From positions 434,001 through 498,000 of the forward strand of contig NC_021289.1 in the NCBI RefSeq assembly GCF_000402035.1: DNA of 64,000 nt, in the 5' to 3' direction. The first letter of the stretch is position 1. Every line of letters starts with the position of its first letter. This DNA comes from Caballeronia insecticola. GTDB taxonomy: Bacteria > Pseudomonadota > Gammaproteobacteria > Burkholderiales > Burkholderiaceae. Positions 46,496 through 53,446 of the stretch are shown here, piece after piece. Both the position numbers and the translations under genes were made by a program. The notes beneath the pieces were generated by a model, which did not search any database, was not told the origin of the DNA, and was given only the letters and a program-made list of their open reading frames with translations.

Positions 46496-47139
46496 ACGAA
46501 GAGATCGACGGCGGCGTCGAGACTGCAGCGCCCGTCTGGGCCGCGTTCGCCGATCTGATGTCGGTGCTGCTCGGCGCGTTCGTGCTGATTCTCGTCGCGG
46601 TGCTCGGTGTGCAACTGCAACTCTCGACGCGGCTCGAAGAAGCCATCAAGCAGCAGCAGAAAGAAACCGCGCGGCGCAAGACGCTGGAGCAGGCGCTGGC
46701 AGGGCCACTCGCGTCGGGGCGCGTAACGCTCGTGAACGGGCGCATCGGCATCAGCGGCAATGTGCTGTTCGCGCTGAACTCGGATCAGTTGCAGCCGCAA
46801 GGGCGCGACGTGCTGAAGAGTCTCGCCGCGCCGCTGACCGCCTATCTCGGCTCGCACGAACAGATTCTGATGGTGAGCGGTTTCGCCGACGATCAGCAAG
46901 TGCGCGAAGGCAACCGGCGTTTCGCGGATAACTGGGAACTCTCGGCTAAACGCGCGTTGACCGTCATGCGCGCATTGATCGATGCGGGCGTGCCGGCGTC
47001 GTCGGTATTCGCAGCCGCATTCGGTTCGGAGCAGCCGGTGAGTTCGAACGCCGACGACGAAGGCCGCGCGAAGAATCGTCGCGTCGAGATTTCCGCGGTG
47101 CCGCGGCCCAGCAACGCGGCAGTCAAGCCGGGTGAATGA
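46492..47139 (+). CDS. OmpA-domain MotB/ZorB-like stator protein
   Basis: A 215-residue protein with one N-terminal helix carrying an aspartate at its start (Asp21 in AFADLMSVLLGAFVLILVAV), the position of the proton-carrying Asp of MotB. A short linker leads to an OmpA-type peptidoglycan-binding domain (FALNSDQLQPQGRDVLKSLA, VSGFADDQQV, NRRVEI). It overlaps the channel gene by 4 bp, as expected for a two-part stator. In MotAB and ZorAB such pairs use ion flow to turn a ring of the channel subunit around the plug dimer. Confidence 0.85.
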   Translation: MNEEIDGGVETAAPVWAAFADLMSVLLGAFVLILVAVLGVQLQLSTRLEEAIKQQQKETARRKTLEQALAGPLASGRVTLVNGRIGISGNVLFALNSDQLQPQGRDVLKSLAAPLTAYLGSHEQILMVSGFADDQQVREGNRRFADNWELSAKRALTVMRALIDAGVPASSVFAAAFGSEQPVSSNADDEGRAKNRRVEISAVPRPSNAAVKPGE

Positions 47140-47716
47140 CGTGAGCGACAGCGTGACGCGCGCGCACGCAATGCTCGACGCCTGGCGAGAGCACGGCGAC
47201 GCGCGTGCAAACCCTATGCAGCTTCGTTTGATCGAAGCACTTGCGAGGCGGGCATCGCAACATCATGGCGAAGCGCGCCGCGTGCTCGATGCGCGTCTGT
47301 CGAATTTGCTCGACGCTCAGGCCATGCGTGACGATGCTCGCGATGATGCCGCGCAAGCACCGATGCAATCGCCGCTTGCCAGCCTGCTCGACGAGATGAA
47401 CCAGCGCGCCGCGACGCACGCCGATCCCGCCGAATTGCTCGATGCGCTTCGTTCGATCTGGTCAACCGTCAGCGCGGAAAAGCGCCTGCGCGAATCGCAG
47501 GCGCAGGTGCCGAAGAATGCGGGGCCGCTCAATTCGAACAGCCTCGTGCACCGCTCGCTGTCGTTGATGCGCGAAGTCTCGCCGGAGTATTTGCAGCATT
47601 TTCTCGGCTTTATCGACGCGCTTTCGTGGATGGAAGCGTTGACGCTCGCAAGCGGCGCGCCGGCCAAGGAAGCGCCGCGCGCCACGACGAAGAAGAGCGC
47701 GCGCAAGGCGCGCTAG
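47132..47716 (+). CDS. DUF2894 protein, last gene of the predicted motor unit
   Basis: A 194-residue soluble protein starting at GTG 47132, inside the end of the OmpA gene. It is helical with a motif-like stretch near the C terminus (NSLVHRSLSLMREVSPEYLQ, HFLGFIDALSWMEALT) and a Lys/Arg-rich end (TTKKSARKAR). I assign DUF2894 from family memory. The overlap ties its translation to the stator pair. It is convergent with the transketolase genes, 19 bp away. Role unknown; it could sit at the membrane tail or bind nucleic acid through its basic end. Confidence 0.78.
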   Translation: MNDVSDSVTRAHAMLDAWREHGDARANPMQLRLIEALARRASQHHGEARRVLDARLSNLLDAQAMRDDARDDAAQAPMQSPLASLLDEMNQRAATHADPAELLDALRSIWSTVSAEKRLRESQAQVPKNAGPLNSNSLVHRSLSLMREVSPEYLQHFLGFIDALSWMEALTLASGAPAKEAPRATTKKSARKAR

Positions 47717-47735
47717 TCGCGCTTAGTCGCGCTGC

Positions 47736-48737
47736 TTAGGCGAGCCAGCCCTTGATCGTGCTCGCCATGACGCTGGTCGAGATGCCATAACGATCGTGCA
47801 GCGTGGGCAGGGCGCCCGCATCGAGGAAAGCATCGGGCAACCCGATCTGACGATAAGTCGGCGTCACGCCCGCACTCAGCAGCGTCGTGGCGACAGCTTC
47901 GCCGAGTCCGCCGATCACCGTATGATTTTCCGCCACCACCACGAGACGCCCGGAACGCTGCGCCTCGCGGATGATCGTTTCGGTGTCGAGCGGTTTGATC
48001 GTCGGCACATGCAGCACGGCGACATCCACATTGTCGGCTTGCAAGGCCTTCGCGGTTTCGAGCGCGCGCATGGTCATGATGCCCGACGAGATAATGAGCA
48101 CGTCGCGGCCATCGCGGAGCAGCTTCGCGCGGCCAAGCTCGAATGTGTAGTCGTATTCGTCGAGCACGGCGGGCACGTTGCCGCGCAGAAGACGCGCATA
48201 GACCGGACCGTTGTGCGCGGCGATGGCGGGCACCATCTGCTCGATTTCGAGCGCATCGCACGGATCGATCACGGTCATGTTGGGCATTGCGCGCATCAGC
48301 GCGAGGTCTTCCGCCGCCTGATGGCTCGGACCATAGCCCGTCGTGAGGCCGGGCAACGCGGCGACGATCTTCACGTCGAGGTTATCTTCCGCAATGGCCT
48401 GATGGATGAAGTCATACGCGCGGCGCGTCGCGAACACGGCATAGGTCGTGACGAACGGCTGCGCGCCTTCGTGCGCGAAGCCCGCCGCCGCGCCCATCAG
48501 CAATTGCTCGGCCATGCCCATCTGATAGTAACGCTCGGGGAATTCCTTAGCGAAGAGATGCAGGTCCGTGTACTTGCCGAGATCGGCCGTCATGCCGATA
48601 ACATTGGTCTTCGTGCGCGCCAGTTCTGCAAGCGCATGGCCGAAGGGCGCTGAACGTGTGAGCTGGCCTTCGCCCGCGATGGAGGCGATCATCGCCGAGG
48701 TCTTGAGGCGCGGCTTTTTGTCGATGGTCTGGCTCAT
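47736..48737 (-). CDS. Transketolase, C-terminal subunit (split type)
   Basis: A 333-residue protein with the pyrimidine-binding and C-terminal domains of transketolase: VIGMTADLGKYTDLHLFAKE, YYQMGMAEQLLMGAAAGFAH with the catalytic Glu of the thiamine site, and VVAENHTVIGGLGEAVATTL. It needs the N-terminal subunit, which overlaps it by 4 bp upstream. ATG 48737 is chosen because GGGAG precedes it. It would transfer two-carbon units between sugars, or act in a related ketol transfer specific to this cluster. Confidence 0.9.
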   Translation of the reverse strand: MSQTIDKKPRLKTSAMIASIAGEGQLTRSAPFGHALAELARTKTNVIGMTADLGKYTDLHLFAKEFPERYYQMGMAEQLLMGAAAGFAHEGAQPFVTTYAVFATRRAYDFIHQAIAEDNLDVKIVAALPGLTTGYGPSHQAAEDLALMRAMPNMTVIDPCDALEIEQMVPAIAAHNGPVYARLLRGNVPAVLDEYDYTFELGRAKLLRDGRDVLIISSGIMTMRALETAKALQADNVDVAVLHVPTIKPLDTETIIREAQRSGRLVVVAENHTVIGGLGEAVATTLLSAGVTPTYRQIGLPDAFLDAGALPTLHDRYGISTSVMASTIKGWLA

Positions 48738-49576
48738 GCTTGTCTCCCTGCTTCGAGTGCTTTGAGCGCCAGTTGCCACTCGTGGGCATCGACGCGGATG
48801 AAATGGTTTTTCTCACGCTCTTCGAGGAACGGCACGCCGCAGCCCATCTTCGTATCGCACACGATGATGCGCGGCTTCGCGTCCTTCAAATTGCGCGCGT
48901 TGTCGAAGGCCTGCTTCACGGCGTCGATATCGTTGCCGTCGATGCGTTGCACATACCAGCCGAACGCTTCGAGCTTCGGCACGAGCGGCTCGAACGCCAT
49001 GATCTGCGACGAAGGGCCATCGGCTTGCTGATTGTTCACGTCGATCATCGCGATAAGGTTATCGAGCTTCCAGTGCGCGGCGGACATGAGGCCTTCCCAG
49101 ATCGCGCCTTCATCGAGTTCGCCATCGGAGAAGAGCGTGTAGACGAATGACTTCGAGCCTCGGCGCTTGAGGCCGAGACAACGGCCGACCGCAATCGTGA
49201 GTCCTTGCCCGAGCGATCCGCCCGACATCTCCATGCCGGGCGTGTAGCTCGCCATGCCGGACATCGGCAGGCGGCTGTCGTCGCTGCCGTAGGTTTCGAG
49301 TTCTTCCTGCGGCAGGATGCCCGCTTCGAAAAGCGCGGCGTACAGCGCGATTGCATAGTGGCCGTTCGAGAGCAGGAAGCGGTCGCGGTCTTCCCAGTCG
49401 GGATCGTCGGCGCGATAGTTCATCGCACCGAAGTACGAGACGGCCAGCACATCGGCGATATCGAGCGCCTGGCCGATATAGCCCTGGCCCTGCACTTCGC
49501 CCATCAGAAGGGCATTGCGGCGGATACGGTAGGCACGCTCGGCGAGCGTCACCTCCTCGATGACAGGTGTACTCAT
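48734..49576 (-). CDS. Transketolase, N-terminal (thiamine diphosphate-binding) subunit
   Basis: A 280-residue protein with the transketolase pyrophosphate domain: DRDRFLLSNGHYAIALYAAL, SGGSLGQGLTIAVGR and FSDGELDEGAIWEGLMSAAH (GDG-type thiamine motif, here SDGE, then the NN of IDVNNQQADG). GGAGACAAGC before its ATG is repeated before the C-terminal subunit. Order is MFS transporter, N subunit, C subunit on the minus strand, so the pair belongs to a catabolic operon rather than central metabolism. Confidence 0.9.
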   Translation of the reverse strand: MSTPVIEEVTLAERAYRIRRNALLMGEVQGQGYIGQALDIADVLAVSYFGAMNYRADDPDWEDRDRFLLSNGHYAIALYAALFEAGILPQEELETYGSDDSRLPMSGMASYTPGMEMSGGSLGQGLTIAVGRCLGLKRRGSKSFVYTLFSDGELDEGAIWEGLMSAAHWKLDNLIAMIDVNNQQADGPSSQIMAFEPLVPKLEAFGWYVQRIDGNDIDAVKQAFDNARNLKDAKPRIIVCDTKMGCGVPFLEEREKNHFIRVDAHEWQLALKALEAGRQA

Positions 49577-49602
49577 GCTTGTCTCCTTGAGTGAAAGCGA
49601 AT

Positions 49603-50931
49603 CTATCGATTAACAGTCTTGGCGGGTACGAAGAACACGAGCCCCGCGCCCAGCACAACGGCCACCGAGATGAAGATCAGGCCCGCGGTGGATTTGCCGG
49701 TGAAGTCGTTGAGCCAGCCGACGATCGCCGGTGAGAAGAAGCCCGCGAGATTGGCGAAGCAGTTGACCGCCGCGATGCCCGCCGCCGCCGACATGCCGCC
49801 GAGCACCGCCGTGGGCAGCGACCAGAATTGCGACGATGACGTGAGAATCCCAGCCGCCGCGATGCTCACGCAGACGATCGAGGCGCCCACGCTGCCCAGC
49901 ATCGGCAAGGTGGCAAAGCCGGCTGCGGAAACGAGCATCGGAATGGCGAGATGCAGGCGACGTTCGCGGTGCTTGTCCGCGCTGGCGCCGACAAGCGGCA
50001 AGGCGATGATCGCGCAGAGATACGGAATCGCCGTGAGGATGCCGACCCACAGCGGGTCTGCAACGCCGGTGCGGCGAATGATCGTCGGCAGCCAGAAGGT
50101 GAGGCCGTACTGACCGAGCACGACGCAAAAGTAGATCGAAGCCATCAACCACAGACGACGGTCCGCGATGAACGATCGGATCGACACGTGCTGGACTTTC
50201 TGCGCGTTGTCCTTCTCGACGTTGCGCTTGAGCAAGGCCTTTTCGTCGTCGGTGAGCCACTTCGCGCCGGCGATGCCGTTGTCGAGATAGAACAGGATCG
50301 CCACGCCGAGGAACAGCGAGGGCAAGGCTTCGAGCATGAACAGCCATTTCCATCCGGCGAGACCGTGCACGTTCTGGAATGCATGCAGGATGTAGCCCGA
50401 CAGCGGACCGCCGACGATGCCCGCAAGCGGAATCGCCATGAAAAACAGCGAGAGTGCTTTGGCGCGGCGCGCGGCCGGAAACCAGTACGTGAGATAGAGA
50501 ATCACGCCGGGCGCAAAGCCCGCTTCGGCGACGCCGAGCAAAAAGCGCAGCACATAGAACGTTGTCGGTGACTTGACGAACACGAAGCTCGCCGAGATCA
50601 CGGCCCACGTCAGCATGATGCGCGCGAGCCAGTTGCGCGCGCCGACCTTATGCAGAATGACATTGCTGGGCACTTCGAAGATGAAGTAGCCGAGAAAGAA
50701 AATCCCCGCGCCGATGCCATACACGGTCTCGCTGAAGCGCAGGTCGTTGAGCATCTGCAACTTGGCGAAGCCGACATTCACGCGATCGAGATACGCGCCG
50801 AGATAGCACAGCATCAGAAAGGGGATGAGGCGTCGTCCGACCTTGGCGTAGGTTCTGGCCTCGAAGCCGAGCGCGTCATCGGGCGACGCAAATTCGGCAT
50901 TGACCGCGGGTGCGGCGAGTTTGGATTTCAT
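49603..50931 (-). CDS. MFS transporter, ACS (organic anion) type
   Basis: A 442-residue, 12-helix permease with the ACS pattern: LCYLGAYLDRVNVGFAKLQM, FFLGYFIFEVPSNVILHKVG and GVAEAGFAPGVILYLTYWFP. CAGGAG precedes the ATG. It lies between the SDR and the transketolase pair, 26 bp from the latter, and likely imports the sugar acid or polyol derivative they degrade. Substrate unknown. Confidence 0.88.
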   Translation of the reverse strand: MKSKLAAPAVNAEFASPDDALGFEARTYAKVGRRLIPFLMLCYLGAYLDRVNVGFAKLQMLNDLRFSETVYGIGAGIFFLGYFIFEVPSNVILHKVGARNWLARIMLTWAVISASFVFVKSPTTFYVLRFLLGVAEAGFAPGVILYLTYWFPAARRAKALSLFFMAIPLAGIVGGPLSGYILHAFQNVHGLAGWKWLFMLEALPSLFLGVAILFYLDNGIAGAKWLTDDEKALLKRNVEKDNAQKVQHVSIRSFIADRRLWLMASIYFCVVLGQYGLTFWLPTIIRRTGVADPLWVGILTAIPYLCAIIALPLVGASADKHRERRLHLAIPMLVSAAGFATLPMLGSVGASIVCVSIAAAGILTSSSQFWSLPTAVLGGMSAAAGIAAVNCFANLAGFFSPAIVGWLNDFTGKSTAGLIFISVAVVLGAGLVFFVPAKTVNR

Positions 50932-51003
50932 GTGTGTCTCCTGTCCATGACTGCCACGTGGGTGGCGTGCGCCTCGGTTAGTCCGAGTGCGCCGGTGCGA
51001 GCA

Positions 51004-51753
51004 TCAGTGAATCAACATGCCTCCGTTGACATCGAGCGTTACGCCTGTCAGATACGACGACATATCGCTCGCAAGAAACAGGCACGCGTTGGCGATGTCC
51101 GCGGCGTCGCCCAAGCGGCCGAGCGGAATGCCCTTGATGATGTCCGTGCGCATGTCCGGCGTGAGCTTGTCGCCGGTGATATCCGTTTGAATGAGGCCCG
51201 GCGTGATCGAATTCACGCGGATGTGGTCCGCGCCGAGTTCGCGCGCCATCGCCTTGGCAAGACCCAGTACGCCGGCCTTCGCCGCGCTGTAATGCGGACC
51301 GCCGAAGATGCCGCCGCCGCGCTGCGCCGATACCGACGACATGCACACGATGCTTCCGCGCTGCTGCTTCTTCATCTGCGGAATGACGGCTTGCGACATA
51401 TAAAGCGTGCCGCGCAGATTCACGCCGATCACGGCATCGAAATTGGCCGCGCTTATTTCCAGCGTCTTGATCGGCTGCGTGATGCCCGCGTTGTTGATGA
51501 GCACATCGATGCGCCCGTATTTTTCGATGGTCGCCTGAGCGGCGGCGACGCACGCGGCTTGGTCGGTGACGTCGCAGGCGAGGCCGAGATGACCTTCGCC
51601 CAGATCGTTCGCGGCGGCTTGCGCGTCCGCTTCCTTCAAATCGAGCACGACGATGCGCGCGCCTTGTGCCGCGAGCGCTTTAGCCGTTGCCTTGCCGATA
51701 CCGCGCGCCGATGCCGCGCCCGTAACGATCACTACCTGTTTGTCGAGCAACAT
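51004..51753 (-). CDS. Short-chain dehydrogenase/reductase
   Basis: A 249-residue SDR of classical type: cofactor loop TGAASARGIGKATAKAL, Asp at the second strand end (LDLKEADA) pointing to NAD rather than NADP, NNAG, the active Ser in MSSVSAQRGG, and HYSAAKAG (YxxxK). It probably oxidises the imported alcohol or sugar derivative before transketolase action. GGAGACAACC precedes the ATG. Confidence 0.9.
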   Translation of the reverse strand: MLLDKQVVIVTGAASARGIGKATAKALAAQGARIVVLDLKEADAQAAANDLGEGHLGLACDVTDQAACVAAAQATIEKYGRIDVLINNAGITQPIKTLEISAANFDAVIGVNLRGTLYMSQAVIPQMKKQQRGSIVCMSSVSAQRGGGIFGGPHYSAAKAGVLGLAKAMARELGADHIRVNSITPGLIQTDITGDKLTPDMRTDIIKGIPLGRLGDAADIANACLFLASDMSSYLTGVTLDVNGGMLIH

Positions 51754-51846
51754 GGTTGTCTCCGCTGATTGTCTGGTGTAGGCGCAGTTTCTTCGCCTTT
51801 GACCTGACGATCAACGCAGTTTGGCTCAACTATTGCTGAGAAATTT

Positions 51847-52740
51847 TCAGGTATTCGCGCGGCCTTCGATCTGCTGATCCATCCACGCAAGAAACTTCGC
51901 GACACGCGGCAATCCCGCGTTTTGGCTCGGGTAAACCAGATGATGCGCGCCGACTTCAACGGCATAGTCGCGCCCGAAGACAGGCACGAGCGAGCCGCGT
52001 TCGAGATGCACGGACGCGAGCATCGTGCTTTCGAGCGCGATGCCGTGACCGAGCGCGGCCGCCTCCAGCGACATGTACGAGCGGTCGAACGAGAAGTCGA
52101 ACGCCTTGCGCCTGAAGGCCACGCCGAACTTGCCGAACCATTGCGGCCATTGCACGAGCGGCGTTTCGGAGAGAATCAGACGGCGTTCGAGAAGATCGTC
52201 GGGAGCGGTAACGGGAAAGCGTTCGAGGTATGCACGCGACGCGAGCGGCGCGATAGTCTCGTGCCGCAAGGTCTTCACTTCGACATCGGTCCAGTGTGCA
52301 TAACCGTGGCGCAGCGCGATGTCGTAGTAACCCGATGTGAACGACACATCTTCATATGAGCATGCGAGGTTCATCTGAATGTCGCCGTTCGCTTCCTGAA
52401 ACGCGGCGAGGCGCGGCAACAGCCACATGAGACCGAAGCTTGGGCTCGAATGAATGCGCAATATCTCGACGGAGGTTTCGCTCGACGCGCGTTCGGTCGC
52501 GCGATTGAGTTCGGCGAGCGCGCCGGTGACATCGGACAAATATTGCGTGCCGGTGGGCGTGAGCACGAGGCCACGTCCGAGGCGCGTGAACAACGGACGC
52601 CCGACAATACTCTCCAGATTCGCCAGTTGATGACTGACGGCCGATGGCGTGAGGCCGAGTTCGTCGGCGGCGCGGTTCACGCTTTTGGTCCGCGCGACGC
52701 TCTCGAACGCGATGATCGATTTCAGCGGAGGAAGGCGCAT
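51847..52740 (-). CDS. LysR-family transcriptional regulator, GcvA-like
   Basis: A 297-residue LysR protein: N-terminal helix-turn-helix (SVNRAADELGLTPSAVSHQLANLE) and a periplasmic-binding-protein-like effector domain. It is encoded directly upstream of, and in the same direction as, the SDR, MFS and transketolase genes, which is unlike the usual divergent LysR layout. The 93-bp gap to the SDR holds a CTGA/TCAG imperfect dyad at 51836-51850 overlapping its own stop codon. Confidence 0.9.
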   Translation of the reverse strand: MRLPPLKSIIAFESVARTKSVNRAADELGLTPSAVSHQLANLESIVGRPLFTRLGRGLVLTPTGTQYLSDVTGALAELNRATERASSETSVEILRIHSSPSFGLMWLLPRLAAFQEANGDIQMNLACSYEDVSFTSGYYDIALRHGYAHWTDVEVKTLRHETIAPLASRAYLERFPVTAPDDLLERRLILSETPLVQWPQWFGKFGVAFRRKAFDFSFDRSYMSLEAAALGHGIALESTMLASVHLERGSLVPVFGRDYAVEVGAHHLVYPSQNAGLPRVAKFLAWMDQQIEGRANT

Positions 52741-52773
52741 GGGCTTCGATTTCGACTCGATGTAGACGCAGCG

Positions 52774-53370
52774 TTACTTCAAGCTCCTCGGTTCCTTCGG
52801 CACGCGCCCCATCAGAAAGAACTCGTCGTTGGGCCGCATCGAAATGACGTTCGCCATGCGGTTCGATAATCCAAAGAACGCCGTGATCGCCGCGATATCC
52901 CAGATGTCTTCATCGTTGAAGCCATGCGCATGGAGCGCGGCGAAATCGTCATCGTCGACGGTGCCCGACGCGCGGCATACCTTCAGCGCGAAATCGAGCA
53001 TGGCTTGCTGGCGCGGCGTGATATCCGCCTTGCGATGATTCACCGCCACCTGATCCGCAACAAGCGCGTTCTTTTCGTAGATGCGCAGAATCGCACCATG
53101 CGCGACGACGCAATAGAGGCAATCGTTGACGGCGCTCGTCGCGACCACGATCATCTCGCGTTCGCCTTTGCTGAGGCCGCCTTCCTTCAGCATGAGCGCA
53201 TCGTGATAAGCGAAGAACGCGCGGAATTCATCGGGCCGATGCGCAAGCGTCAAAAACACGTTGGGCACGAAGCCCGCTTTCTCTTGCACGTCGAGAATGC
53301 GCGCGCGGATATCGTCGGGCCAGTCTTGCGGTTCGGGAACGGGATAGCGGCTGATGGGCTTATTCGTCAT
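52774..53370 (-). CDS. AhpD-like peroxidase-related enzyme (carboxymuconolactone decarboxylase family)
   Basis: A 198-residue protein of the AhpD/uncharacterised peroxidase-related group. The redox motif CLYCVVAHG (CxxCxxxH) lies in the middle, with ISMRPNDEFFLMGR near the end, typical of this subgroup. It likely reduces peroxides or related oxidants in the cytoplasm. It is a separate gene between the LysR and histidine-kinase genes, with GAGGAC before the ATG. Confidence 0.85.
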   Translation of the reverse strand: MTNKPISRYPVPEPQDWPDDIRARILDVQEKAGFVPNVFLTLAHRPDEFRAFFAYHDALMLKEGGLSKGEREMIVVATSAVNDCLYCVVAHGAILRIYEKNALVADQVAVNHRKADITPRQQAMLDFALKVCRASGTVDDDDFAALHAHGFNDEDIWDIAAITAFFGLSNRMANVISMRPNDEFFLMGRVPKEPRSLK

Positions 53371-53446
53371 GGCGTCCTCGTCGTGGCTTGGCGTACGTTC
53401 GCGTGTGAATCGAATCGCTATTGTAGAGCCGCATGCAGCGAAGGCC

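Noticed and set aside
43411..47716. Complete Zorya antiphage system
   Set aside because: Only a ZorA/ZorB-like pair is visible. No ZorC, ZorD or ZorE, helicase, nuclease or other defence gene is nearby, so the known system is not claimed.
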